From assembly GCA_963521065.1 (NCBI GenBank), contig CAUQTI010000022.1, positions 1 to 46,075 of the forward strand: DNA of 46,075 bases, read 5' to 3'. The first letter of the stretch is position 1. The number at the start of each line of letters is the position of its first letter. Below are positions 7,408-16,884 of this stretch, piece after piece. Both the position numbers and the translations under genes were made by a program. This DNA comes from IOR16 sp963521065. GTDB taxonomy: Bacteria; Bacillota; Clostridia; Peptostreptococcales; Anaerovoracaceae. The notes under the pieces were generated by a model. The model was not told the DNA's origin. It worked only from the letters and a program-made list of their open reading frames with translations, and made no database searches.

Positions 7408-8940
7408 TCAAATACCCTCTTCCAATATGCGATAAATAACATCCATATCCATGCTCTTTCGCATTGCCTCTGCCAGTTTATCATACTGCATTTCTTTATA
7501 CGCGGCAACATTCAAGCCTGCCACCTTGCTTTCATCAAGGCCCTTACTGCGGTATAATGCTGAAATAATGGCCTTCGCAACTTCTTCTTTATCGAAAATA
7601 CCGTGGATATAGGAACCATACAGATTGCCGCAGCACATTCCAACCGTTTTATCACAAGGCTTTCCGGAAAGCTCTGTAACGTGTGTGAGCGACGTTACCT
7701 GCTCCGCGCTTTGCCCCGTTTCTTTTAATACGGTCTGTCCCATATGAATTTCATACCCCTCAAAACCAACACCGGATAATCCGGAAAAAATACCGCCAAC
7801 CTGCTCCGTAAATTTCCCTTTTGCCTGTGTTCTGGTCTTTTCTTTTTCAAAGACAGTCTCTGCCGGTAAGAGTCCCATACCGGAAATACTTCCTCCCGAT
7901 TCTACACCGTAAGGGTCGGAAAGCACCTCACCCATCATCTGATAGCCTCCGCAGATTCCGAAAATGGCTTTTCCGGCGGATGCATGCTTTAAGACAGCCG
8001 CTTCGAGTCCGCACTGGCGCATCCAAAGCAAATCCTCCATCGTATTCTTGGTCCCAGGCAGAATAATCATATCCGGATTTCCGAGTTCACCCACCGAGGA
8101 AACGTAACGTAAGGTCACATCTTCTGCGTATTCAAGGACGTTAAAATCCGTAAAATTCGAAATACGGGGCACACGGATGACGGCAATATCTATCAATCCC
8201 ACACTGTCTTTTTTCCGAAAACGATCTGTCAAGCTGTCTTCATCATCAATGTCTACGTCTAAATAAGGAATTACGCCTACTGTAGGTACATTGATTTTTT
8301 CTTCGAGCATATCCAGTCCAGGCTGCAAAATGTTACGGTCTCCTCTGAATTTATTAATCAGAATACCCTTTACTCTTTTTTTATCTTCCTCAGGGAAGAG
8401 CACCATCGTGCCGACAAGGGACGCAAAGACACCCCCGCGGTCGATATCTCCCGCTAAAAGTACCGGAGCCTTTGCAAGCTTCGCCATAAACATATTTACA
8501 ATATCATTTTCCTGCAAATTAATTTCCGCAGGGCTTCCCGCACCTTCAATTACAATAATATCGTACTCTTTCGCCAATGCATCGTAGGCTTTTTCAATCT
8601 CGGGAACAATTTCTCTTTTCCGCTTGTAATACTCTGTTGCGCTCATATTGCTTGCCACCTCTCCGTTGACAATCACCTGTGAGCTGGTATCGTTAGTCGG
8701 CTTCAATAAAATCGGATTCATCAGAACTGAGGGTTCGATTCCACAGGCCTCCGCCTGCACAACCTGTGCCCGCCCCATTTCCAAACCCTCTTTTGTGATA
8801 AAAGAATTCAGAGCCATATTCTGTGATTTAAACGGTGCTACCTTGTATCCGTCCTGCTTAAAAATACGGCATAGCCCGGCGACCAACAAACTTTTTCCTG
8901 CATTGGACATCGTGCCTTGTACCATAATTGCCTTTGCCAT
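7408..8940 (-). CDS. cbiP: Cobyric acid synthase
   Basis: A glutamine-dependent amidotransferase that amidates the b, d, e and g carboxylates of adenosylcobyrinate a,c-diamide. The N-terminal synthetase domain shows the P-loop-like MVQGTMSNAGKS and APFKSQNMALNS; the C-terminal triad glutaminase domain has the nucleophile motif GICGGYQMMG and a late YIHGIFD His. 510 residues matches CbiP/CobQ. It lies 12 bases after cobD in the same operon. Confidence 0.97.
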   Translation of the reverse strand: MAKAIMVQGTMSNAGKSLLVAGLCRIFKQDGYKVAPFKSQNMALNSFITKEGLEMGRAQVVQAEACGIEPSVLMNPILLKPTNDTSSQVIVNGEVASNMSATEYYKRKREIVPEIEKAYDALAKEYDIIVIEGAGSPAEINLQENDIVNMFMAKLAKAPVLLAGDIDRGGVFASLVGTMVLFPEEDKKRVKGILINKFRGDRNILQPGLDMLEEKINVPTVGVIPYLDVDIDDEDSLTDRFRKKDSVGLIDIAVIRVPRISNFTDFNVLEYAEDVTLRYVSSVGELGNPDMIILPGTKNTMEDLLWMRQCGLEAAVLKHASAGKAIFGICGGYQMMGEVLSDPYGVESGGSISGMGLLPAETVFEKEKTRTQAKGKFTEQVGGIFSGLSGVGFEGYEIHMGQTVLKETGQSAEQVTSLTHVTELSGKPCDKTVGMCCGNLYGSYIHGIFDKEEVAKAIISALYRSKGLDESKVAGLNVAAYKEMQYDKLAEAMRKSMDMDVIYRILEEGI

Positions 8941-8952
8941 TTTGCGTTCCTC

Positions 8953-10056
8953 CTACTCTGCCTTCTTGGGAAATTCTCTTTGTATTTCTTCCAAAGCTTT
9001 TATCAGCTGCTCATTTTCAGCGTGGAGCTTTACCGCAATGCGAAAATATTCCTCACTCAGTCCGGGATAATTGCCGCAGCTTCGCACCATGATGTTTTTT
9101 TCCTGCAGTAATGCTTTGAAATCTCTGCTGTCGTAGTGCTCTTTCGAATGGGGAAGCTGAAAAAAGATATAATTTGCCGCAGGCGGAAATACTTTAAAAC
9201 CGAGCCGTTGCAATTCTCTCTGCAAGTACACTTTTTCTTCCAAAATTAAATCACAAGCTTTTTTTAAATACGCCGTCTCTTTTAAGGCCTGCACGCCTGC
9301 CAGCTGTGCGGGGAGAGAAACTGCCCACGGTTGTCCAGTTTCAGAAAGGGTATCCAGCAGCTTGCGGTTGCTGCATATTCCATATCCAAGCCGCAGCCCC
9401 GGCATTGCAAAATTCTTTGTAAATGCTTTTAAGATAAACAGGTTGTCATATTCTTCAATGAAATCTTTCATTGTATTTTTTTCTGGTTCCTCTAGAAAAT
9501 CTACAAAGCATTCATCTAAAACCAATAAAATGTTGTATTCCTTGCATCGCGCCAAAATCTGGCGCAGTAGTGATGGATCCATAACCTGACCGGTCGGATT
9601 ATTGGGGTTACATAGGAAGAGCATCTCAATGGATTCATTTAAAGAAAATAAAATCTCTTCACTTAAACGGAAATTATTTTCTTCTTTTAAGTAATGATGC
9701 TTTACAATACACCCCACTGCTTCTAATGACTTTTCATATTCCGCAAAGGTTGGTGCAAGCACCATTGCCCGATACGGCATTTTTGCAACCACAAGTCTGA
9801 AAATCAAATCTGCAGCACCGTTCCCGCAAATAAGGTGCTCTTCTTTCACCGTTTCATATTGTGCCAAATCGCGTATTAACTCCCTGCAAAGCGGGTCCGG
9901 ATAATGAATGCACTCCGCGAGCCCCAGAACAATCGCTTCTTTGACGGAAGGCGGTAATCCAAGCGGATTAATGTTTGCAGAAAAATCTAAGATTTTCCCC
10001 TCGTTTCCTTTTTCTCTCACGGAGTAGATGTCTCCGCCATGAATTAAATCAGCCAT
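8953..10056 (-). CDS. cobD: L-threonine-O-3-phosphate decarboxylase
   Basis: A PLP enzyme of the class I aminotransferase fold that makes (R)-1-aminopropan-2-ol phosphate, the linker of the nucleotide loop. It begins HGGDIY, has DFSANINPLG, the NPNNPTG segment, LVLDECFVDF, and the PLP lysine within FILKAFTKNFAMPGLRLGYG. 367 residues is usual. The start is preceded by GGGGG and overlaps the end of cbiB by 13 bases. HisC is the closest alternative family, but the start and the cbiB/cbiP context favour CobD. Confidence 0.93.
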   Translation of the reverse strand: MADLIHGGDIYSVREKGNEGKILDFSANINPLGLPPSVKEAIVLGLAECIHYPDPLCRELIRDLAQYETVKEEHLICGNGAADLIFRLVVAKMPYRAMVLAPTFAEYEKSLEAVGCIVKHHYLKEENNFRLSEEILFSLNESIEMLFLCNPNNPTGQVMDPSLLRQILARCKEYNILLVLDECFVDFLEEPEKNTMKDFIEEYDNLFILKAFTKNFAMPGLRLGYGICSNRKLLDTLSETGQPWAVSLPAQLAGVQALKETAYLKKACDLILEEKVYLQRELQRLGFKVFPPAANYIFFQLPHSKEHYDSRDFKALLQEKNIMVRSCGNYPGLSEEYFRIAVKLHAENEQLIKALEEIQREFPKKAE

Positions 10057-11024
10057 TCAATTACCCCCATTCCAAATAAACATACGATTATGCCGATCCA
10101 CGCTGTGCCATATAATAGCCGGTTTGCTCTCACAATATCCTCATATTGTATCGGACGAATCGAATCTCCGATTGTTTTCTTTTTATAAAGCATCCCAAAA
10201 TAATAGGCATCTCCTGCCAGTTGTATTTGCAGTGCACCTGCACATACGGCTTCTGTCTGCGCGCTGTTCGGACTGGCGTGGTTATAGCGGTCTCTCAGGA
10301 AAATGCAGCATGCATTTTTATAATCCATTCTCAAAAAAAAGGCAGCAGCAATCATAAAGAGTGCAGAAATCCGTGCCGGAATATAATTTGCGACATCGTC
10401 CAGCTTTGCTGCAAAGCGTCCAAAGTACAAATATCTGTCATTTTTATAGCCAATCATAGAGTCCATTGTATTGATGGACTTATATAAAAATCCAAGCGGC
10501 GCGCCGCCGATTGCCAAGTAAAGCAACGGTGCAACGGTTCCGTCCGATGTATTTTCTGCAACGGTTTCCACTGTAGCTTTTGCAATTTGACTCATGCTCA
10601 GATTGTTTGTATCTCTGCCTACAATCATAGAAACCTGGTCCCTTGCTCCCTGTAAATCTTCTTCGGCCAACTTTTCATATACCTTCATACTTTCTGTCTT
10701 TAATGCCTTTACCGCTAATATTTGATAGCACATTATGCTTTCTGCGGCAAGGGATAAAATGGGGCTGATTTGATAAAAAATCCACAAAATCCCAAAGGGA
10801 ACGACAGAAGAAAAGAACATGACCAGTACGCTGAGGAAAACGCCGGCTGCAATTTCACCCTGTGGTGTTTTTTGAAAACAGCCGCGTGTCAGTTTCTCAC
10901 CAATTTCAATCCCTTTTCCAATCAAGCGAATGGGATGCGGCATAAAATAGGGATCTCCAAAAATTAAATCCAGTAAAAATCCAATTCCGAGCGCAAGCAT
11001 AGACTGTGTGAAAAAAGGAATCAT
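10044..11024 (-). CDS. cbiB: Adenosylcobinamide-phosphate synthase
   Basis: A membrane protein that attaches aminopropanol (phosphate) to adenosylcobyric acid. The family start GFLLDLIFGDPYFMPHPIRLIG, then ETVAENTSDGTVAPL and YKSINTMDSMIGYKNDRY, are all present, with several hydrophobic helices. The best start is the ATG at 11024, seven bases behind AGAGG; it forms an ATGA overlap with the stop of the cobA-hemD gene, which argues for coupling. An upstream in-frame ATG at 11054 lacks this arrangement. It overlaps cobD, whose product it uses. Confidence 0.96.
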   Translation of the reverse strand: MIPFFTQSMLALGIGFLLDLIFGDPYFMPHPIRLIGKGIEIGEKLTRGCFQKTPQGEIAAGVFLSVLVMFFSSVVPFGILWIFYQISPILSLAAESIMCYQILAVKALKTESMKVYEKLAEEDLQGARDQVSMIVGRDTNNLSMSQIAKATVETVAENTSDGTVAPLLYLAIGGAPLGFLYKSINTMDSMIGYKNDRYLYFGRFAAKLDDVANYIPARISALFMIAAAFFLRMDYKNACCIFLRDRYNHASPNSAQTEAVCAGALQIQLAGDAYYFGMLYKKKTIGDSIRPIQYEDIVRANRLLYGTAWIGIIVCLFGMGVIEWLI

Positions 11025-12577
11025 ACCCTTTCCTCTTTCTTTTTCAGCAGGCAATCCACCATGCTTTCCATGGTAGCCTTCTGTGCCGTACTTACCTTCA
11101 TTTGAAATGCACCAGCCTGCGCAGCTGTCTGTTCGCCAATACAGATTGCATTCACCTTCGTATAATCCAAATCCGGATGCATCTTCACAAATCCCCGTAC
11201 CGTTGAAGCACTTGTAAACGCTACAAAATCTACGGTTTCATCATAAAAGACCATACCGTTCGGCTCTAGGTCAATGGTTTCATATAAAGGAAGGTCTGTA
11301 TATAAAATCCCCGCCTTATCCAAAGGCCTTGTTACCTCTTCCGTTCCAATTTTTGCTCTTGGAAGCAGTAACGATGGTTTGCTCCCCGTTTCTCCTTCTT
11401 CTTTTTGCATTGCGTCCGCCAATGCCTGTCCCAATGCTGCTCCGCTGTAAACCTCCGGCATTAACTCAACAAGAATCCCTTTTTCTTCAATTGCTTTCTT
11501 GGTACCTGCACCAATGGCGGCAAATTTCAGCCCGTTTAATGTGCGGATATCCATGTGCATTTTTCGCATTTCTTCATAAAAAATCTTAACTCCTGCGGGA
11601 CTCGTAAAAGCAATCCATTGGTAATCGCTGATAGACTTTAAGTTTTTTACAAGCTCTGTATTCTCTAAAATAGCCTCAGTCTCAATCGTCGGAAGAAGCA
11701 CGACTTCTGCACCCAAATCGGAGAGCATAGAAGCTAAGGTTGAATTTCTGTCTTTCGGTCTTGTGACTGCAATTTTTAATCCCCCCAGCGAGCGGTCTTC
11801 CGCCCAGTGGAATTGCTCCGAAAGCTTGCACACCTCACCGACTACAATGATTGCGGGTGTTTCAATTCCTGCTTTTTCTGCATCCTGCGGTAAATTTGCT
11901 AAATCCGATACCACACGCCTTTGATGCGCGGTGGTTCCACGCTCTAAAATAGCCGCTGGCATGTCCTTTTTCATTCCGGCATCTAAAAGTCCTTTGCAGA
12001 TTTTGGGCATTGCACTGACACTCATCAAAAAAATCATCGTTCCGCCTACCTTGACCAGTGCTTCATAATCCACTTCTGCTTCTTCTGATTTCTTGGTATG
12101 CCCTGTAATGATGTGTAAAGAAGAACAAAAATCCCTGTGCGTCACAGGAATTCCATTATATGCCGGTACAGAAACAGCTGAGGTAATCCCCGGGACTACT
12201 TCAAAGGAAATCCCATGTTCGCAAAGCAGCTCCAATTCCTCGCCGCCGCGCCCGAACACGAAAGGGTCACCGCCTTTTAAGCGTACCACTCGTTTCCCTT
12301 TTAGCGCTTCTTCTAAAAGAATTTCATTAATGCGATGCTGCGGGGTCGGATGGTAACCCGATACCTTTCCAACTGGAATCAGTTCTGTGCCGGAAGGAAT
12401 CAGTGCCAAAACGCCCTGACCGACCAGCTTGTCGTATACTACAACATCTGCTTGCTCTAAAACAGCCTTACCGCGCAAGGTAAACAAACCCACATCGGAA
12501 GGACCCGCACCTACAAGCCATACCTTACCGCTTCCGCAGTATCCAGTTTTATTTTTTTCATTTATCTTCTGTTGCAT
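11021..12577 (-). CDS. cobA-hemD: Fused uroporphyrinogen-III C-methyltransferase / uroporphyrinogen-III synthase
   Basis: A two-domain enzyme. Residues about 17-255 are the SAM-dependent methyltransferase (start VGAGPSDVGLFTLRG, then RLKGGDPFVFGRGGEE and VPGITSA), which converts uroporphyrinogen III to precorrin-2. Residues about 265-510 are uroporphyrinogen-III synthase, with LKIAVTRPKDRNS at its start and FTSASTVRGF near its end. This fusion is known from many Clostridia. It lets one polypeptide close the ring and make the first methylations. It overlaps the end of hemC by 16 bases and has an AGGG ribosome site. Confidence 0.95.
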   Translation of the reverse strand: MQQKINEKNKTGYCGSGKVWLVGAGPSDVGLFTLRGKAVLEQADVVVYDKLVGQGVLALIPSGTELIPVGKVSGYHPTPQHRINEILLEEALKGKRVVRLKGGDPFVFGRGGEELELLCEHGISFEVVPGITSAVSVPAYNGIPVTHRDFCSSLHIITGHTKKSEEAEVDYEALVKVGGTMIFLMSVSAMPKICKGLLDAGMKKDMPAAILERGTTAHQRRVVSDLANLPQDAEKAGIETPAIIVVGEVCKLSEQFHWAEDRSLGGLKIAVTRPKDRNSTLASMLSDLGAEVVLLPTIETEAILENTELVKNLKSISDYQWIAFTSPAGVKIFYEEMRKMHMDIRTLNGLKFAAIGAGTKKAIEEKGILVELMPEVYSGAALGQALADAMQKEEGETGSKPSLLLPRAKIGTEEVTRPLDKAGILYTDLPLYETIDLEPNGMVFYDETVDFVAFTSASTVRGFVKMHPDLDYTKVNAICIGEQTAAQAGAFQMKVSTAQKATMESMVDCLLKKKEERV

Positions 12578-13464
12578 GCTTTCCCTTCTTCCTTTAACCG
12601 CTTTGCTAACGTCTCTGCCAGCTTGATTCCATCTTTTCTTTCACCGCTGATTTCCCCGGTTCTGCATTCGCCGCTTTCTTCGTTATAGTATAAACCCCGA
12701 AGCCTTATTTCAGAAGGGGTCACCTGTGCAAAGGCGCCAATCGGTGAACTGCAACCACCATCTAAGTACCGCACAAAGGCCCGCTCCGCCAGTGCTTCGT
12801 CCTCTGCATTCCTATCTCTTACAGCGTCTAAAAAGTCGTAGTTTTCTCCGCTTCTCCCCTGCAAAGCCAAGATGCCCTGTCCGGCGGCCGGAATCATCTC
12901 TTCCGCAGTAAAAACTCTGCTGATGCGGTCGGATAGTCCTAATCGATTTAAGCCTGCACAGGCAAGAACCAAAGCGCCGTACTCTCCGCTGTCTAACTTT
13001 GAAAGCCGGGTCAGCACATTTCCACGCACACTTTTTGTCTCAATGCTTGAATATAGGCTTTCCAGCTGTAAATTCCTTCGGCGGCTTGAGCTTCCAATGG
13101 GTTTTCCCTCCTCCATTTGAACTGCTCCCTTTGGCAAAACCAATACGTCCATGGGACTTTCTCTTTTTGAAAAACCAATCAGAGGGATCTCTTCTGACAC
13201 CTCCATCGGCATATCCTTTAAGCTGTGAACCGACAGATCAATTCGTCCTTCTAGGAGTGCCTTATCCAGCTCTTTTACAAAAAGTCCTTTCCCTCCGATT
13301 TTATCTAACGTCCGGTCCAAAATGACATCTCCCGTCGTTTTCATGGTAACAAGTTCCAATTCAATTTCCGGATGCTTCTGCCGAATCAGTTTCATAACAA
13401 GCTCAGACTGTATTACTGCCAGTTTGCTTTCTCTGCTTCCGATTCTAATTTTTTTCTGCTTCAT
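12562..13464 (-). CDS. hemC: Porphobilinogen deaminase (hydroxymethylbilane synthase)
   Basis: Polymerises four porphobilinogen units into hydroxymethylbilane. Motifs seen are IRIGSRESKLAVIQ at the start, the SVHSLKDMP segment, GSSSRRR, and LDGGCSSPIG with the Cys that carries the dipyrromethane cofactor. About 300 residues is normal. GGAGG lies nine bases before the ATG at 13464; an upstream in-frame ATG at 13485 overlaps that ribosome site region and is less likely. Its beginning overlaps the end of the CbiJ fusion gene. Confidence 0.97.
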   Translation of the reverse strand: MKQKKIRIGSRESKLAVIQSELVMKLIRQKHPEIELELVTMKTTGDVILDRTLDKIGGKGLFVKELDKALLEGRIDLSVHSLKDMPMEVSEEIPLIGFSKRESPMDVLVLPKGAVQMEEGKPIGSSSRRRNLQLESLYSSIETKSVRGNVLTRLSKLDSGEYGALVLACAGLNRLGLSDRISRVFTAEEMIPAAGQGILALQGRSGENYDFLDAVRDRNAEDEALAERAFVRYLDGGCSSPIGAFAQVTPSEIRLRGLYYNEESGECRTGEISGERKDGIKLAETLAKRLKEEGKACNRR

Positions 13465-14842
13465 TTTTGCTGTCCTCCAGTCCAACGGATGACCCCTCCC
13501 AGGCCCTTAAATATGTTTTCAGTGCGGATGTGGCTGCTTTTGCGAGGCGATGATTTCTGCCTCCCGCAGTGATTCCTACCGTCAGTTCTCCCTCCCTGAC
13601 AATGCCCGGGAAATAAAAATCACATTCCGCCTTTGTATCCGCTACATTTACCAGTATATGCTTTCTTCTGCATATTTTTGTTATCTGTTCATTAATTGCC
13701 CGATCATTTGTTGCAGCAATTACCAAATCTGGTGTCGTGATATCCAGCTCTTCGAATTTTTTCTTCTCTAATCTTAAGCGGCCTTCCTCCTGCATTTCAA
13801 TAAAAAAAGGCTCTGCTTTTTCGGCGATTACAGTAATCCTGCAAGCAAAATCCAAAAGTGTGCTCACGCGTCGTTTCGCAATTACGCCACCGCCGACAAC
13901 CAGCACATCTTTCTCTGCTAAATTCACAAATAACGGAAACCATCCGTTCGGCTGTGTTTCAGCAGGTACGCAGTTTTCCTCTTTTCCATCACATGCAATC
14001 TCTTTTTCATCCGCTTCATCGATCTCCAAATGAAAGCGTTCCTTTAAGAAAAGTAAGACTTCCTGAAGAGAAAGCCCCTCTTCTTTATTCTTACGTCCAA
14101 TCAAAATGATAGACACACCTTGATCCATAGCTGCTTGATATTTTTCATCAAAGCCCCCGGCCTTCCCCGAATCTTTTGTAACTAAGTAGGAAGCCTTTGT
14201 CTGCTCCAGTAACACACAATTCATTGCATAGGAAAACGGTCCCTGCATACAAATTAGATTCTTCCCTTCATAGCCAAGTTCAAAGCATTTCGCTACAACC
14301 TCAGGGGTCGGCAGGACTCTGGGATACAGTCTCTGCGCATAATTTTCTACTTTTGTAAATGCTTCAAGCTCCTTACTTCCTGTCGTTAGAAGAACGGTGC
14401 CCTCTGTATGGTTTAAGTATTCCGCAGCTTCTTTGGTATCCTTTACAAAAATAAAATGACTCTCTTCCGCTGCTTTTGAAGTTCCGTCAGCTTCTATCTG
14501 CCGGTATTTTTTTTTCATCAAGTCCGTCGGGCTGCGCAAAAGACGAAGATAGTTTGTATTGGTTTTTTCACAGGCCTCTTTTATATTTTCTGTCACCAGA
14601 AGTGCATAGGGGTGTGTCGTATCAATCACAAGATCAAAACATTCCGTTTTTAAAAGCTGCTTCATCTCCTCCGGAAACATACGTCCGGATTTTATTGTAA
14701 CATTTGAAATAAGTTCCGGCAGCAAGGCTTTCCCATACTCCGTTGCAACAGAAGCGAAAACTTCAAGTGTTTTCTCTTTTGAAAGTATTTCTACCAAACG
14801 ACGTCCCTCTGTCGTTCCTGCAAAAATTAATAATTTCGGCAT
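13445..14842 (-). CDS. cbiJ: Fused cobalt-precorrin-6A reductase and precorrin-2 dehydrogenase
   Basis: Two enzymes in one chain of about 465 residues. Residues 1-265 match CbiJ/CobK (start KLLIFAGTTEGRRL, then VIDTTHPYA and LLTTGSKEL), which reduces cobalt-precorrin-6A. After an acidic linker, residues about 305-455 match the Met8/CysG N-terminal NAD-dependent dehydrogenase: FVNLAEKDVLVVGGGVIAKRR, then VIAATNDRAINEQI and LVNVADTKAECDF, which keeps the catalytic Asp. This part oxidises precorrin-2 to sirohydrochlorin. The two steps are far apart in the pathway. The GGTSP-type serine motif of CysG is replaced by GGRNHRLA. Start chosen at the ATG behind GGGGAG rather than the TTG two codons earlier. 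Confidence 0.93.
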   Translation of the reverse strand: MPKLLIFAGTTEGRRLVEILSKEKTLEVFASVATEYGKALLPELISNVTIKSGRMFPEEMKQLLKTECFDLVIDTTHPYALLVTENIKEACEKTNTNYLRLLRSPTDLMKKKYRQIEADGTSKAAEESHFIFVKDTKEAAEYLNHTEGTVLLTTGSKELEAFTKVENYAQRLYPRVLPTPEVVAKCFELGYEGKNLICMQGPFSYAMNCVLLEQTKASYLVTKDSGKAGGFDEKYQAAMDQGVSIILIGRKNKEEGLSLQEVLLFLKERFHLEIDEADEKEIACDGKEENCVPAETQPNGWFPLFVNLAEKDVLVVGGGVIAKRRVSTLLDFACRITVIAEKAEPFFIEMQEEGRLRLEKKKFEELDITTPDLVIAATNDRAINEQITKICRRKHILVNVADTKAECDFYFPGIVREGELTVGITAGGRNHRLAKAATSALKTYLRAWEGSSVGLEDSKNEAEKN

Positions 14843-14866
14843 GCTCAATCTCCCCTTCGACTTTTT

Positions 14867-15598
14867 TTAAAGGCGGTAACCCCTTGGGGTCACCATTTTT
14901 CCCGCAAGCTTTTTGGTCTTGGAATTCCCTATATATACTGTAGTGAACATATCTACTTTCGCTTCTCTCAGCTCTTCTAAGCTTAGAATTGTTCCTTTTT
15001 CTCCATCTCGTCCAATATTTTGAACATACCCGGCTACCGTATCGCTTCCTCTGTGTTTCAAAATAATATCGCAGGCTTTTTGAAGATAGTCGTGCCGTTT
15101 TTTACTGGATGGATTGTAAAGACACAGTACGAAATCCGCCGCTGCCGCACAATCCAAACGCTTTTCAATCAGCTCCCACGGTGTAAGAAGGTCGCTCAGG
15201 CTGATCACTGCAAAATCGTGAATCAAGGGCGCGCCTAATACCGCAGCCCCGCTGCAGGCAGCCGTAATGCCAGATACCACTTCAATTTCTACCGGCTCAT
15301 ATTCCTGTGCCACCTCAAACATCAATCCTGCCATGCCATAGACTCCGGCATCTCCGCTGCAGACCATCGAAACGGTCTGTCCTTTTAATGCTTCCTGAAT
15401 GGCAAGGTGGCAACGGTCAATCTCTTTTTTCATCGGCGTGGACAGCAATACCTTATCCTGAAAGCTGTCACGAATTAAATCAATATATACATCATATCCG
15501 GTAATCACCTGGCTCTCTTCAAGAACAGACATCGCTTTTTGTGTCATTTGTTCCATTCCGCCAGGGCCCAATCCTACTACATAAATTTTCATCTTCAT
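14867..15598 (-). CDS. cbiH: Cobalt-precorrin-3 C17-methyltransferase
   Basis: A SAM-dependent ring-contraction methyltransferase of the CbiH/CobJ type. The start IYVVGLGPGGMEQMT, the segment VCSGDAGVYGMAGLMFEV, and the late LCLYNPSSKKR with TVAGYVQNIGR are specific to this family rather than the other SAM-dependent corrin methylases. 243 residues is the usual single-domain length. It overlaps the hemA stop in an ATGA arrangement (15595-15598). Confidence 0.96.
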   Translation of the reverse strand: MKMKIYVVGLGPGGMEQMTQKAMSVLEESQVITGYDVYIDLIRDSFQDKVLLSTPMKKEIDRCHLAIQEALKGQTVSMVCSGDAGVYGMAGLMFEVAQEYEPVEIEVVSGITAACSGAAVLGAPLIHDFAVISLSDLLTPWELIEKRLDCAAAADFVLCLYNPSSKKRHDYLQKACDIILKHRGSDTVAGYVQNIGRDGEKGTILSLEELREAKVDMFTTVYIGNSKTKKLAGKMVTPRGYRL

Positions 15599-16884
15599 TT
15601 CCCCTCATATCGGTCTTTTCTCGACCCAGTTTTTAACGTATCTTTTTTCGCCGCTTCTTCTAAGGCTTTTATACAGCTTTGCCATAAATCAGGCGATAGG
15701 GTATCACGGAGTCCATACAGCAGCTTTCCAACCGATTTTTCCGTTGCCGCTTCAATGGCTTCTGACAATGCAGCTTCCTGCTCCTGATCAAGTAAAAGGG
15801 CTTCAATCGGCTCTCCCAGTCTGCATCTTGTATCGTCTGCTGCCAGTTCCATAATTTGTTTTACCTGCGGCACCTGCGCGCGAAAAGCAAACCAGCGTTC
15901 AATACCCTCTACATAGCGATCCAAAATTGCCAGTGCTTCCTTTACTTGCAAATCATTTTCCTCTGTACAGACAGTCTGGCCCATCGTATCGATATCGTAA
16001 ATAGAAATACCGTGTTCTCCGTTTAAAGCCGGATCAATATCTCTGGGAACTGCTAAATCAAGCCATATGCGTTGTTTTTCTTCGCAGAGCAGCCCGTCCA
16101 CCTCATCCTTTCGCACCGTAAAATGCGGACTCAGTGTCGCGCTGATTACCACCTGTGCCGCATCCAACGCAGAGTGACGCTCTTCATAAGGCAGCATTCT
16201 GCACTGCTCCGGTACAATGGAGCCTTGCTCTTCCTGTCCATGCATCCGCTTACGCAATGTCATCGTTACGTCCGCACCCTGTATCGTCAGTGCGTTCGCA
16301 ATCAGCTTTCCCATCTGCCCGTTGCCTATAATCAGACATCGCACATCTTTTAAAGAGCCTAATTTCTCTTTCAAAAGCTGAATCCCTTTATAGGCAATCG
16401 ACTGATCCACTGCCGTCAAACGAACGGTTGATTTTACTTTCTTCGCAGCGGCAATTGCCGTCTGAAATACTTTTTCCAGCACCATATCTTCACAGCCGCA
16501 TTTTCTGGAAAGCGCTAAAGCCGCTCGTACCTGCGAAATAATCTGATCTTCTCCGAAAATTTTAGAATTTAAGCCGCAGGCAAGCTGCAGCAAATGTGAA
16601 ACGGCCTCTTTACCTTCACGCTCCACAAAAAGTTTGCTGTATTGTTCGCGATCTATTTTTTTCACTTCACACAACATCTCATACGGCGTTATATGGGATT
16701 CTTCTCCGCTGCTAATCCAAAGTTCAGTGCGGTTACAGGTCGACAACAGCACGCAACCGGAAAGCGCGAACTTCTGCTTCATGTATTTCATTGCCTCCAT
16801 GGCGGCTGCTTTTGTAAAGGAAAAAAGCTCACGGTAAGCAATGCTCGCTTTGCTGTGGTCAATTCCTATCATGGTAATCCGCAT
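15595..16884 (-). CDS. hemA: Glutamyl-tRNA reductase
   Basis: Reduces glutamyl-tRNA to glutamate-1-semialdehyde, the first committed step of C5 tetrapyrrole synthesis. The N-terminal domain has the catalytic Cys in LLSTCNRTELW, the NADPH domain begins LIIGNGQMGKLIANAL with VISAT following, and the C-terminal dimerisation helices are present. 429 residues is normal. Its ATG directly abuts the cbiF stop codon. Its place inside a corrinoid operon indicates precursor supply tied to cobalamin synthesis. Confidence 0.97.
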   Translation of the reverse strand: MRITMIGIDHSKASIAYRELFSFTKAAAMEAMKYMKQKFALSGCVLLSTCNRTELWISSGEESHITPYEMLCEVKKIDREQYSKLFVEREGKEAVSHLLQLACGLNSKIFGEDQIISQVRAALALSRKCGCEDMVLEKVFQTAIAAAKKVKSTVRLTAVDQSIAYKGIQLLKEKLGSLKDVRCLIIGNGQMGKLIANALTIQGADVTMTLRKRMHGQEEQGSIVPEQCRMLPYEERHSALDAAQVVISATLSPHFTVRKDEVDGLLCEEKQRIWLDLAVPRDIDPALNGEHGISIYDIDTMGQTVCTEENDLQVKEALAILDRYVEGIERWFAFRAQVPQVKQIMELAADDTRCRLGEPIEALLLDQEQEAALSEAIEAATEKSVGKLLYGLRDTLSPDLWQSCIKALEEAAKKDTLKTGSRKDRYEGK

